From positions 7,379,326 through 7,443,325 of the forward strand of contig NZ_CP100416.1 of assembly GCF_026017845.1 (NCBI RefSeq): a DNA stretch of 64,000 nucleotides. Reading direction: 5' to 3'. The notes under the pieces were generated by a model. It did no database searches. It was given only the letters and a program-made list of their open reading frames with translations, and was not told the DNA's origin. Each line of letters begins with the position of its first letter. Position 1 is the stretch's first letter. Shown here piece after piece: positions 52,863-62,225 of this stretch. The DNA comes from Amycolatopsis mediterranei (GTDB lineage: Bacteria; Actinomycetota; Actinomycetes; Mycobacteriales; Pseudonocardiaceae). The translations under genes were made by a program, and so were the position numbers.

Positions 52863-55412
52863 GTGCCCGACCTGATCGAGCGTCGTGACCTGGTCGCCGC
52901 GCTCGACCGCGCCGCCAGGAGCCGGGTCACGGTCGTTTCGGCGCCCGCCGGCAGCGGAAAGACGTCGCTGCTGTGCCTGTGGCGTGACCAGTACGGCCGG
53001 GGCCGGCGGATCGCCTTCATGTCGGTGCGGCCGGAGCAACTCGACGCGCAGCTGTTCTGGCACGCCTTGCTCGGCGCGGTGTACGACGCCACCGGCGCGG
53101 ACCGCGTGGAGCCGTCGACGACACCTGGCTTCGACGGGCAGGCGATGGTGGACCGGGTGCTTTCGGAGATCGGCTCAGCCGGGGAGCCGATCTACCTGGT
53201 CATCGACGACTTGCACGAGCTGGGCTCCGCCGAGGCCGCCGATCAGCTCACGGCGCTGCTGACGCGGCTTCCGCCGCGCGTGCACGCGATCGTCGCCACC
53301 CGCCGCCTCCCGCCGCTGCGCCTGCACCGGCTGCGGCTGGCCGGGGAACTGGCCGAGATCCGCGTCCCACAATTGCGCTTCACCGAAGCCGAAACCCGGG
53401 AACTCCTGGCCACCGCCCGGATCCCACTGCCCGACGACGCGGCAGCCACCCTCCACCAGCGGACCGAGGGCTGGGCGGCCGGGCTGGGACTCGCGGTGCT
53501 CTCGCTGGCCGGGCACCCGGACCCCGCACGATTCGTGGCCGAGTTCTCCGGCAGCGACCGGACCGTCGCCGAGTACCTGATGGCCGAGATACTGGACCGG
53601 CAGCCGGCCGACGTGCGACGCCTGCTGCTACGCACGTCACTGCTGGACCGGGTCGACGGCGAGCTGGCGGACCTGCTCACCGGCGCGGCCGGTTCGGACC
53701 GGATCCTGCTGGAGCTCGAGGACGCGAACGCCTTCGTCGTCTCAGTCGACGCCACTCGCACCTGGTTCCGCTACCACAACCTGTTCGCCGGGCTGCTGCG
53801 ACTGGAGCTGCGCCGGACCCAGAACGCCGACATTCCCGCCCTGCACCGGCTCGCCGCGCGCTGGTTCGCGGAGCACGCGCTGCCCGCCGACGCCGTCCGG
53901 CACCTCCAGGCCGCCGGTGACTGGCCCGCGGCGGCCCGGCTGCTCGCCGACCATTCGCTCAGCATGACCCTCGACGGCCAAGGGGGCAGCGTGGCGGCCC
54001 TGCTGCGTGCCTTCCCGGCCAGGGCCGGTGCGCGGTCCCCGGAGCTGGCTGTGGTGCACGCGATCGCCGACCTCGACCGGATGCACCTCGACGACGCGGT
54101 GGCCCACCTGGCGATCGCACGGTCCCACGCCGGCACGACCGCGTCGCGGATGGTGATCACCGCCCTGGAGCTGCTGCTGGCCCGGCTGCGCGGCCACTTC
54201 TCCGCGGTCGTCGAGCAGGCGGATGCGCTGCCGTCGCCGGTGACCGGCCGGTCGGACGCCGACATCGCGCTCGTGGGCGACCTGCAAGCCGTCGCCCTGC
54301 TGAACCTCGGCGTCACCGAGGCGTGGTCGATGCGGCTCCCCGCAGCCGAGCGGCACCTCCTGGACGGCGCCGCCCTCGCCCGGGACATCGGCAGGCCCTA
54401 CCTCGAAGTGGCGTGCCTGGCGCACCTCGGGTTCGCGTCCACGTTCCGGTCCTTCGCCCTGGCGCGGCAGCGCTGTGAAGAGGCGATCGCGCTGGCGGCC
54501 CACCACGGCTGGGAGGCCGAGCCCGTGATCGCGCCCGCGGCTGTGACGCTCGCCGGGATCTTCGCCGGGACGGGCGAGTTCGACCGGGGCGAGCAGTGGC
54601 TGGCGCGGGCCGAGCGCCTCACCCGGGCCGAAGGTGAACCCGGCACCCGGCTGCTGGTGCACCTGGTCGCCGGGCTCCTCGCGGCGGCCCGCGGCCACCA
54701 TCGCGAAGCGTTGCCCGAGTTCGCCGCCGCGCGCCGGGTCCAGGCCGGCATGGCGGGTGAGCACGCACTGAGCGCCCGGGTCACCGCGTGGATGATCGCC
54801 ACGCAGGCCCGTGGCGGGCTGCTCGAAGAGGCGAAGGCGACCCTCGAGCACGCCGCAGGCGACGAGTTCGGCACCGCGGCGGCGGTCGTCCGGCTCGCCG
54901 GGGGAGATCCGGCCGGCGCCCGCGAGGAGCTGCGCAAGGTTCCCGAGACCGCCTCCGTGCCGGCCCGGATCGAGGCCCGGCTCGTGGCGGCGCTCGCCGG
55001 CTGGGAGCTGGGCGACAAGGCAGCGGCCGGAACCCTGGTCGAGGACGCCTTGACCCTCGCGGAGCAGGACCGGCTGATCCTGCCGTTCGCGATGACCGGG
55101 GCAGGGGAACTGCTCGAGTCCCTGCGGGAGACGTCGCACGCCGCGCTCGTCGCCGACATCCTCGACGTCGTCCGCGGTGGCGCGCCCGCGAACCCGCTTC
55201 CCGCCGGAGAACTCAGTCCGAGCGAACTTCGCGTGCTGCGCTACCTGCCGACCAACCTCACCCGGCCCGAGATCGCCGGGCAGCTGTCGGTTTCGCTCAA
55301 CACCGTCAACACCCACATCCGCCACATCTACGCGAAACTCGGCGCCACCGACCGGACGGCCGCCGTCCGCCGCGGACGCGAGCTGCGGCTCTTGGCTTCC
55401 GGCCGCGCCTGA
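52863..55412 (+). CDS. LAL-type LuxR regulator (MalT-like)
   Basis: 849 residues from a GTG at 52863. N-terminal ATPase: P-loop APAGSGKTS (27-35), Walker B IYLVIDDLHELG (about 118-129), IVATRRLPPL, RTEGWAAGLGLAVL. The middle is a long helical repeat region (TPR-like). The C-terminal LuxR HTH lies at about 784-845: LSPSELRVLRYL, RPEIAGQLSVSLNTVNTHI, KLGATDR. It activates transcription when a ligand and ATP are bound. It is divergent from the metallo-beta-lactamase-fold gene (106 bp) and convergent with the molybdenum hydroxylase. Confidence 0.92.
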   Translation: MPDLIERRDLVAALDRAARSRVTVVSAPAGSGKTSLLCLWRDQYGRGRRIAFMSVRPEQLDAQLFWHALLGAVYDATGADRVEPSTTPGFDGQAMVDRVLSEIGSAGEPIYLVIDDLHELGSAEAADQLTALLTRLPPRVHAIVATRRLPPLRLHRLRLAGELAEIRVPQLRFTEAETRELLATARIPLPDDAAATLHQRTEGWAAGLGLAVLSLAGHPDPARFVAEFSGSDRTVAEYLMAEILDRQPADVRRLLLRTSLLDRVDGELADLLTGAAGSDRILLELEDANAFVVSVDATRTWFRYHNLFAGLLRLELRRTQNADIPALHRLAARWFAEHALPADAVRHLQAAGDWPAAARLLADHSLSMTLDGQGGSVAALLRAFPARAGARSPELAVVHAIADLDRMHLDDAVAHLAIARSHAGTTASRMVITALELLLARLRGHFSAVVEQADALPSPVTGRSDADIALVGDLQAVALLNLGVTEAWSMRLPAAERHLLDGAALARDIGRPYLEVACLAHLGFASTFRSFALARQRCEEAIALAAHHGWEAEPVIAPAAVTLAGIFAGTGEFDRGEQWLARAERLTRAEGEPGTRLLVHLVAGLLAAARGHHREALPEFAAARRVQAGMAGEHALSARVTAWMIATQARGGLLEEAKATLEHAAGDEFGTAAAVVRLAGGDPAGAREELRKVPETASVPARIEARLVAALAGWELGDKAAAGTLVEDALTLAEQDRLILPFAMTGAGELLESLRETSHAALVADILDVVRGGAPANPLPAGELSPSELRVLRYLPTNLTRPEIAGQLSVSLNTVNTHIRHIYAKLGATDRTAAVRRGRELRLLASGRA

Positions 55413-55433
55413 ACCACCGGGATCACCCGGGTC

Positions 55434-58031
55434 TCAGAGGACCCGCATGGTCCTGGCGACGGGCAGCCTGCGGATGCGGGTACCGGTGCCGGCCGCGATG
55501 GCGTTGGTCAGTGCGGGTGCGGCGGTGGGGACGCTGACCTCGCCGACGCCGGTCGGCGGCTCGCCCGACTCGATCAGGTGCACGTCGATCCGCGGTACCG
55601 ACTGCATCCGCATGATCGGGTAGCGGTCGAAGTTCCGGGTGACGATCTCGCCGCCGTCCTCGAGCACGACCTCACCCCACGCGGCGGCGCTCAGCGCGTA
55701 GATCAGGCCGCCTTCGACCTGCGCGCGGACCAGGTCCGGGTTGACGACGATGCCGCAGTCCACCACGAACGTGACGTGCTCGACGCGAACGCGGTTGCGC
55801 CGGTCCAGGGAGATCTCGGTGACCTGGGCGCTGTGGGACAGGAAGCTGCTGGCGGCGATGCCCCGGGCCCGGCCTTCGGGCAGCGGGGTGCCCCAGCCGC
55901 CCCGCTCGGCCGCCAGCTCCAGCGCCTTCAAGGTGCGCGGATTCTCCGCCAGCAGGTCGCGGCGCAGGTCGACCTGGTCGCACCCGGTGGCGATGGCGAG
56001 CTCGTCGAGCGCCGACTCGCGGGCGAACTCGGTGTGCGAGTTGCCGACCGACCGCCACACCATGATCGGCACGCCGGTCTCGACGACGCTGGTCTCCAGC
56101 TTGAAGTCCGGCACCGCGTACGGCGGGTTCACCGCGCCGCTGGTGGTCATGTAGTCGACGCCACCGGTGAACAGGAAGTCCGCCACCACCGGCAGGGTGA
56201 CCGAGGTCGGCTGGGCGGCGATCTGCTGGTGGAACGCCGTCACGCGACCCTCGGCGTCGGCTCCGGCGCGGACCCGGTGCACGGCCATCGCCCGGTACCG
56301 GCCGCTCTTGAGCTCCTCCTCGCGCAGCGACTGGAGCTTCACGGGGTACTTCCAGTCCAGCGCCTTCGCGACCTGCACGGCCTCGCTGACCGGGTCGCGG
56401 CCGGACGAGCTGTGCAGGCCGAACGAACCGCCCGCGTACGGCACGTGCACCCGGACCCGGTTCTTGTCGACGCCGGCCGCGGCGGACGCCGCCATGCGGA
56501 CGTATTCGGGTCCCTCGGTGCCCGCCCAGACCTCGAGCGTGCCGTCGTCGGCCATCCGGCACACGGCGTTGTTCGGTTCCATCGGGGCGTGCGCGAGGTA
56601 GGGCAGCTCGTAGCTCGCGTCGACGACGTGCACCGCCCGCGCGAGCGCGCCGTCGACATCGCCGTCTTCCTTGGCCACCACGGCTTTCTCGCCGGAGTCG
56701 AGCAGTCGGCGGTGCACGGCGAGGAGCTCCTCCGTACTGCGCCGCTCGGCGTTCCGGTCGTCCCAGTCCACCCGCAACGCACGGACGCCCCGCTGCGCGT
56801 CGTCGAACGTCTCGCCGACCACCGCGACGCCCTCCTCGATCGGGATCACGGCGCTCACGCCGGGCAGGACCAGCGCCGCGGTGTCGTCGACCGAGGCCAC
56901 GGTGGCGCCGAACTTCGGCGGGTGCAGCACCACCGCGGTCACCATGCCGGGATGCGTGACGTCGATGGTGAACCGGGTCGTCCCGAGGATCTTCCCCGGA
57001 GCGTCGACCCGAAGCCGGCCTTCGCCGCCGATCAGCTTGTAGCGGGCCGGATCCTTCGGGCTGACGTCGGCCGGGACCGGCACCTGCTCGGCACTGGCGG
57101 CCAGTTCGCCGATGCCGGCGCGTTTCCCGCTCGGGTGGGTCAGCACGCCCGAGTCGATCTCGACCTCGCCGGCCGGCACCCGCCACACCTCGGCCGCGGC
57201 CGCCACCAGCCGGGCCCGCGCCTGCGCGGCGGCCAAGCGGTACCGGGCCCAGTACCCCACGGTCGACGTGGACGCACCGGTGAGCTGGAGGAATCCGCCG
57301 CCGGCGGGAGTCGCGTACACGTCTCCCCCGGCGTTGCCGCCGTTCGCCGCGTTGACCACCCGGACCGACGCGAAGTCCGCGTCCAGTTCCTCGGCCACGA
57401 TCGTCGCCAGCCCGGTGTGGGCGCCCTGGCCCATCTCGATCTGGTTCGAGAAGGCGACCACGGTCCCGTCCTCGTGGACGCGGACGTACGGATGGACCGG
57501 ATCGGCCAGTTCCTCCGGCGTCAGCCGCCGCGCCTCCACCTCCCCCGCGGCGGTCACCGGCTCCGAAGCGCCGCCGGCGGCCAGCGCCTCGGACGCGGCG
57601 CCGATCGCCTTCCGGATCCGCGGATACGTGCCGCACCGGCACAGGTTCCCGTTCATCCAGCTGCCGACCGCCGCGTCGTCCGGCACCGGGTCGGCCGTCA
57701 GCAGGGCGGTGGCGGCCAGCGTCTGGCCGGGCTGGCAGTACCCGCATTGCACCACGTTGCCCCGGTGCCACGCGTCCCGGACGGCTTCGACGACCGGGCC
57801 CGAAGCGCCTTCGACCGTGGTGATCACCTTGCCGGCGGCGGTCCCGGCCGGTGTCTGGCACGCCTTCGTGTTGCGGCCGTCGACCAGCACCGTGCACGCG
57901 GCGCAGAACCCGATCCCGCAGCCGTACTTGGTGCCCGTCAACCCCAGCACGTCGCGCAGCACCCACAACAGCGGGCTGGTCGCGAACCGGTCGTCCACGT
58001 CGACATCGGCGCCGTTCACATTCAGCTTCAC
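55434..58031 (-). CDS. single-chain molybdenum hydroxylase (2Fe-2S plus Mo-cofactor subunits fused)
   Basis: 865 residues from the GTG at 58031 (AGGAG upstream). Residues 1-155 are a complete two-cluster ferredoxin subunit: plant-type cluster Cys38, Cys43, Cys46, Cys58 and second cluster Cys96, Cys99, Cys131, Cys133. After a linker, residues 185-865 form a molybdopterin-binding domain of the aldehyde oxidase/isoquinoline 1-oxidoreductase group: FSNQIEMGQGAHTGL, YAGGSFGLHS, VPIMVWRSVGNS, then EVSVPTAAPALTNAI. There is no Tat signal. In most bacteria these are two genes (IorA/IorB-like). It oxidises aldehydes or N-heterocycles. A small partner gene lies directly upstream. Confidence 0.9.
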   Translation of the reverse strand: MKLNVNGADVDVDDRFATSPLLWVLRDVLGLTGTKYGCGIGFCAACTVLVDGRNTKACQTPAGTAAGKVITTVEGASGPVVEAVRDAWHRGNVVQCGYCQPGQTLAATALLTADPVPDDAAVGSWMNGNLCRCGTYPRIRKAIGAASEALAAGGASEPVTAAGEVEARRLTPEELADPVHPYVRVHEDGTVVAFSNQIEMGQGAHTGLATIVAEELDADFASVRVVNAANGGNAGGDVYATPAGGGFLQLTGASTSTVGYWARYRLAAAQARARLVAAAAEVWRVPAGEVEIDSGVLTHPSGKRAGIGELAASAEQVPVPADVSPKDPARYKLIGGEGRLRVDAPGKILGTTRFTIDVTHPGMVTAVVLHPPKFGATVASVDDTAALVLPGVSAVIPIEEGVAVVGETFDDAQRGVRALRVDWDDRNAERRSTEELLAVHRRLLDSGEKAVVAKEDGDVDGALARAVHVVDASYELPYLAHAPMEPNNAVCRMADDGTLEVWAGTEGPEYVRMAASAAAGVDKNRVRVHVPYAGGSFGLHSSSGRDPVSEAVQVAKALDWKYPVKLQSLREEELKSGRYRAMAVHRVRAGADAEGRVTAFHQQIAAQPTSVTLPVVADFLFTGGVDYMTTSGAVNPPYAVPDFKLETSVVETGVPIMVWRSVGNSHTEFARESALDELAIATGCDQVDLRRDLLAENPRTLKALELAAERGGWGTPLPEGRARGIAASSFLSHSAQVTEISLDRRNRVRVEHVTFVVDCGIVVNPDLVRAQVEGGLIYALSAAAWGEVVLEDGGEIVTRNFDRYPIMRMQSVPRIDVHLIESGEPPTGVGEVSVPTAAPALTNAIAAGTGTRIRRLPVARTMRVL

Positions 58032-58086
58032 GAGAATCTCCTGGGCGGTACGTCCACATCGGACGGAAGTGGCGGCCGGTGCTCGG

Positions 58087-58323
58087 TCAGGCGGGCATGC
58101 CCGCGTCGATCCACCGCTGCAGCTTGTCCACCTGCTCGGCGGGCCACGCGCCGTCGCACGGCATCTGCCCGCTGCGCAGCGATCCCACAATGGCGTCGGC
58201 CTTCTCGACGACGTCGTCGTAGTCGAACAGGTCGAAGCCGGCCAGCATCGCGTCACGGTCCTTCTGCCGGAACAGCGGCTTGATGTCCTGCTCGAAGCCG
58301 AGCTTGTCGCCGGGTGCCGTCAT
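58087..58323 (-). CDS. small conserved partner of the molybdenum hydroxylase
   Basis: 78 residues, cytoplasmic: FEQDIKPLFRQKDRDAML, FDLFDYDDVVEKADAIVGSL, GQMPCDGAWPAEQVDKLQRWIDAGMPA (in pieces). The MPCDG...W-x-x-x-GMP pattern resembles the end of c-type cytochrome or haem-binding modules, but there is no CxxCH, so no haem is expected. It lies 55 bp before the hydroxylase start on the same strand and is probably co-transcribed. Role unknown. Confidence 0.7.
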   Translation of the reverse strand: MTAPGDKLGFEQDIKPLFRQKDRDAMLAGFDLFDYDDVVEKADAIVGSLRSGQMPCDGAWPAEQVDKLQRWIDAGMPA

Positions 58324-58419
58324 GTCACGTCCTCACCTCAGGTGTGCTGAACGGGCCGGCTGTCAGCCTCACGGTGAGGGAGGTGAGACGTCCTCACCGG
58401 AATCCGATGATTCGCCCGG

Positions 58420-60984
58420 CTACAGCAGGTTCAGCTCCCGGGCCCGCGCCACGGCCTCGGTGCGGTTGCGGGCCTGCAGGCGGCCGAAGATCTGGTTGAG
58501 GTGCCACTTCGTCGTGCCGACGGTGATGAACAGCTTGTCCGCCACCTGCCGGTTGGACATTCCGGTGGCGATCAGCCCGAGGATCCGCCGCTGGGTCTCC
58601 GTCAGCGTCTCCACCACCCCGACGCCTTCGACGGTGCGCAGCTCCGACCCGCGGGCAGGACCGGCCGGGGCGCCGCGGGAGCGGGAGAGCAGGTCGGTGA
58701 CGAACTCCGGCACCGTCGCGCGAACGTCCTTCACCAACGGCACCAGGGCCGGGCCCTCGTCGAGGAACGTCCGGCGGTAGCCGTCGGGCGCGGCGATCTC
58801 CACGGCCCTTGCGAGCAGCTCCCGCGCGGGCTCGCCGCGGCGCGCCAGCGCGCTCACCACCAGGATGGCCACGAGACTCCCGTCCCGGCCCTCCGCGCGG
58901 GCTCGGTCCTCGATCACGCCCAGCACATCCAGGGCGGCCGTCGGCGAGCCGCGCGCGATGAGCAGCCGGGCGCGGGTCAGCTGCTCGTAGTCCGAGGACG
59001 ACGGCTGGTCGCGGGTGATCTCGGCCAGTGCCTGCTCCGCCGCGGCGGAATTGCCGGACCGCAGGTGCAATTCCGCGATCGTCGCCACGACGAGCCGGGC
59101 GCGCCGGTAGTCCTCGGCGGCGTCCGCCTGCCGGCGCGCGGCCAGCAAGGCCTCGAAGCCCGCGTCCACCCGCCCGGACGCGTGGTGCAGCCGCGCCAGC
59201 GTCCGCAGCCCCAGCAAGGTGTAGGACGTCGTGCCGAGCTGCTCGCAGCGGGCGATCCCGTCCACGAGGTGCGTCCGGGCTTCCACGAGCTCGTCGCGTT
59301 CGTAGAGCAGCGTGCCCAGCGGCACCTCGGCCAGGCCGGCCATCGGGGCGCCGCCGTGGGCGCGCAGCGCGTCCCGGCACAACAGGATCGCCTCCCGCAG
59401 GCGCCCCTGGACGTACAGCAGCGGCGCGAGATAACCGGTGGCTTCCAACGCGCTCAGCGGGTTCCCGCTTCGCTCCCCCAGCCGGACCGCCTGGCGCAGC
59501 ACCTCGATCGCGCCGCGCCGGTCACCGGTGAGCCGCCGTGCCTGCCCCAGCACGCCCAGTGCGGCGGCGCGGAAGAACGACGTGCTGTCGCCGAGCAGGT
59601 CCAGGGCCGCGGTCGCGAGCCCGGCGGCGTCGGCGGGACGGCCGTGCGTCAGGGCGAGGTACGCCTGGAACGTCCGGAGCATCGCGCGGTCGAGCACGGG
59701 CGCGGCCGGCCCCATGCCCGCGTCGGCGATCGCCGCGTACGCCTCGGCCTCGTCGGCGCGCCCGGCGAGGTAGAGCAGCCAGCCCTTGAACCCGGCGAGG
59801 TCGGGGTGCGCCCGCACCTCGTCCTCGGGCAGCCGGTTCAGCCACGACAGCAGCGTCGCCAGCTCGCCGCGGCGCACCTGGTCCTCGGCCTGTTCACGCA
59901 CGGTCGCGACGGCCAGGCCCAGTTCGTGGCCGGGGACCGCGTGGCGGATCGTCTCGGCGGGCATCCCCTCCGCCGAGAACCACCGCGCCGCCCGCGCGTG
60001 ACACTCCACCGCGACGTCCGCGGCCAGCTCGCCGCGCAGGTAGTCGGCGAACAGACCGTGGTAGCGGTGCCACTCCCCCGCGTCGTCGACCGGGGTGAGG
60101 AACAGGTTGGCGCGTTCGAGGTCGCGGATCACCCGATCGCTGTCCGAACGCCCGGTGACGGCGTCGCACAACGACGGCGTCAGGGTCTCGAGCACGCTCG
60201 TGCGGAGCAGGAACTCGCGGACGTCGGCGGGCTGGCGGCCCACGACCTCCTCGGCGAGGTAGTCCAGCACGTACCGGTTGCCCGGCCGCAGCCGCACCGA
60301 CGGCGCGGCCGCCGTGCCGTCGCGCAGGCCGATGCCGAGCAGCTGCAGGGCCGCCGCCCAGCCCTCGGCCCGGCGGTTCAGCTCGCCGACGGTGTCCACG
60401 TCGACCTCCCGCCCGGCGACGGCGGTGAGCAGCCCGGCGGCCTCGTCCGGGGTGAACCGCAGCTGGGTGGCGCCGACCTCGGCCAGCAGTCCCCGCCCGC
60501 GCCAGCGCGCCAAGGGGAGGTCTGGTTCGGTGCGGCCGAGCAGCACCAGGTGCACCCCCGGCGGGCAGTGCTCGACGAGGAACGTCAGGGCGTCGAGGTT
60601 CTCCGGCTCGGCGAGCACGTCGACGTCGTCGAGCACCAGGACGCGTTCGGCGCCGACGAGTTCGTTGACCAGTTCGGTCATCACCGCCGGGGTCGAGGCG
60701 GTGCCGGAGTCCAGCAACGTCCGGCTCGCGGCGAGCGCGGTGGCGAGGTGCTCGAGGAAGCGGCCGGGGACGTCGTCGTCCTCGTCGAGGGTCAGCCAGG
60801 CGGCGCGCCCGGCGAAGTCCCGCAGCCAGGCGCTCACCAGGGTCGTCTTGCCGAACCCGGCGGGCGCGGTGACCAGGGTGACCGGGTGGGCGGGGACGAC
60901 GTCGAGCAGGCGCAGCAGCCGCGTCCGCGTGACCGTGCCCGGGCGGTCCGGCGGGATGAGCAGCTTCGTCGCCACCACCTGCAT
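58420..60984 (-). CDS. LAL-type LuxR regulator (MalT-like)
   Basis: 854 residues. N-terminal ATPase: TKLLIPPDRPGTVTRTRLL, P-loop APAGFGKTT (40-48), Walker B VLVLDDVDVL, LVLLGRTEPDL, RAEGWAAALQLLGI. The centre is TPR-like. The C-terminal LuxR HTH reads LTETQRRILGLIATGMSNRQVADKLFI, VGTTKWHLNQIFGRLQARNRTEAV (pieces). It is transcribed towards the molybdenum hydroxylase pair (96 bp upstream of it) and away from the acyl-CoA dehydrogenase operon, so either could be its target. Confidence 0.92.
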   Translation of the reverse strand: MQVVATKLLIPPDRPGTVTRTRLLRLLDVVPAHPVTLVTAPAGFGKTTLVSAWLRDFAGRAAWLTLDEDDDVPGRFLEHLATALAASRTLLDSGTASTPAVMTELVNELVGAERVLVLDDVDVLAEPENLDALTFLVEHCPPGVHLVLLGRTEPDLPLARWRGRGLLAEVGATQLRFTPDEAAGLLTAVAGREVDVDTVGELNRRAEGWAAALQLLGIGLRDGTAAAPSVRLRPGNRYVLDYLAEEVVGRQPADVREFLLRTSVLETLTPSLCDAVTGRSDSDRVIRDLERANLFLTPVDDAGEWHRYHGLFADYLRGELAADVAVECHARAARWFSAEGMPAETIRHAVPGHELGLAVATVREQAEDQVRRGELATLLSWLNRLPEDEVRAHPDLAGFKGWLLYLAGRADEAEAYAAIADAGMGPAAPVLDRAMLRTFQAYLALTHGRPADAAGLATAALDLLGDSTSFFRAAALGVLGQARRLTGDRRGAIEVLRQAVRLGERSGNPLSALEATGYLAPLLYVQGRLREAILLCRDALRAHGGAPMAGLAEVPLGTLLYERDELVEARTHLVDGIARCEQLGTTSYTLLGLRTLARLHHASGRVDAGFEALLAARRQADAAEDYRRARLVVATIAELHLRSGNSAAAEQALAEITRDQPSSSDYEQLTRARLLIARGSPTAALDVLGVIEDRARAEGRDGSLVAILVVSALARRGEPARELLARAVEIAAPDGYRRTFLDEGPALVPLVKDVRATVPEFVTDLLSRSRGAPAGPARGSELRTVEGVGVVETLTETQRRILGLIATGMSNRQVADKLFITVGTTKWHLNQIFGRLQARNRTEAVARARELNLL

Positions 60985-61043
60985 ACCCCGACCCTAACTT
61001 TGGACAGGGCCGCCGACCAGCGCGGACACCTAGCGTCAGCCAC

Positions 61044-62210
61044 ATGGACACCACGGACTTCTACGCACTGGCCGACGACCTCCCGGACGAGGACCGCGAC
61101 CTGCTGACCCGGTTGCGCGGGTTCCTCGACTCCGAACTCGCGCCCGTCGCGAACTGGCACTGGGCCCGCGAGCGCTTCCCCCACCACCTCGTCGAGCCGC
61201 TGGGCAAGCTCGACGTCGGCGGGTTGTCGTACACCGGTTACGGCCTGCCCGGCCGCACCAGCCTGCTGGACGGCTTCGTCACCCTCGACCTCGCCCGCAC
61301 CGACCCGTCGTTCGCCACGTTCTTCGGCGTGCACACCGGCCTCGCCATGGGGTCGATCTACCTGTGCGGCTCCGAGGAGCAGAAGGCGAAGTGGCTCCCG
61401 CCGATGCACCGCTTCGAGAAGATCGGCGCGTTCGGCCTGACCGAACCGGACGTCGGCTCGGCCGCCTCCCGCGGTCTCAAAACCACCGCGCGCCGCGAAG
61501 GCGACGAGTGGGTCCTGAACGGCGAGAAGAAGTGGATCGGCAACGCGACCTTCGCCGATGTGGTCGTCGTCTGGGCCAAGGACGTCGAAGACGGCCAGGT
61601 CAAGGGCTTCCTCCTGGAGCAGGGCACGCCGGGGTTCACCCCCACCAAGATCGAGGGCAAGATCGCGCTGCGGAGCGTGCAGAACGCGCACATCCTGCTC
61701 GAGGACTGCCGCGTGCCGGAGGCCAACCGGCTGCAGCACGCGAACACCTTCGCCGACACCGCCGCGGTGCTGCGGATGACGCGCACGTCCGTCGCCTGGC
61801 AGGCCGTCGGCTGCTCCATCGGCGCCTACCAGCGGGCTCTGGCCTACGCCAAGGAGCGTGAGCAGTTCGGCCGGCCGATCGGCGGGTTCCAGCTCGTGCA
61901 GGACCTGCTGGTGAAGATGCTCGGCAACATCACCGCGTCGCTCTGCCTGGTCGCGCAGCTGTCCCGGCTGCAGGACGCGCAGAAGATGACCGAGGAGCAG
62001 GCCTCGCTGGCGAAAGCCTTCTGCACCACCAAGATGCGCGAGACCGTCGGCATGGCCCGTGAGCTCATGGGCGGCAACGGAATCCTGCTCGAGTTCGACG
62101 TCGGCCGGTTCGTCGCCGACGCCGAAGCCATCCACTCCTACGAGGGCACGCGCGAAATGAACACCCTCATCGTCGGCCGGGCCCTCACCGGCCTGTCCGC
62201 CTTCGTCTGA
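61044..62210 (+). CDS. acyl-CoA dehydrogenase (glutaryl-CoA dehydrogenase-like)
   Basis: 388 residues. FAD-binding and substrate motifs: FGLTEPDVGSAASRGL, WVLNGEKKWIGNATFADV, and the C-terminal helical domain with catalytic Glu in SYEGTREMNTLI. The pattern of residues around E and the length resemble glutaryl-CoA dehydrogenase/related acyl-CoA dehydrogenases. It oxidises an acyl-CoA in beta-oxidation or amino-acid breakdown. It is the first gene of an operon with PHA synthase (15 bp apart), suggesting that it supplies hydroxyacyl-CoA precursors or recycles them. Confidence 0.9.
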   Translation: MDTTDFYALADDLPDEDRDLLTRLRGFLDSELAPVANWHWARERFPHHLVEPLGKLDVGGLSYTGYGLPGRTSLLDGFVTLDLARTDPSFATFFGVHTGLAMGSIYLCGSEEQKAKWLPPMHRFEKIGAFGLTEPDVGSAASRGLKTTARREGDEWVLNGEKKWIGNATFADVVVVWAKDVEDGQVKGFLLEQGTPGFTPTKIEGKIALRSVQNAHILLEDCRVPEANRLQHANTFADTAAVLRMTRTSVAWQAVGCSIGAYQRALAYAKEREQFGRPIGGFQLVQDLLVKMLGNITASLCLVAQLSRLQDAQKMTEEQASLAKAFCTTKMRETVGMARELMGGNGILLEFDVGRFVADAEAIHSYEGTREMNTLIVGRALTGLSAFV

Positions 62211-62225
62211 TCCGGAAGGAGAACC

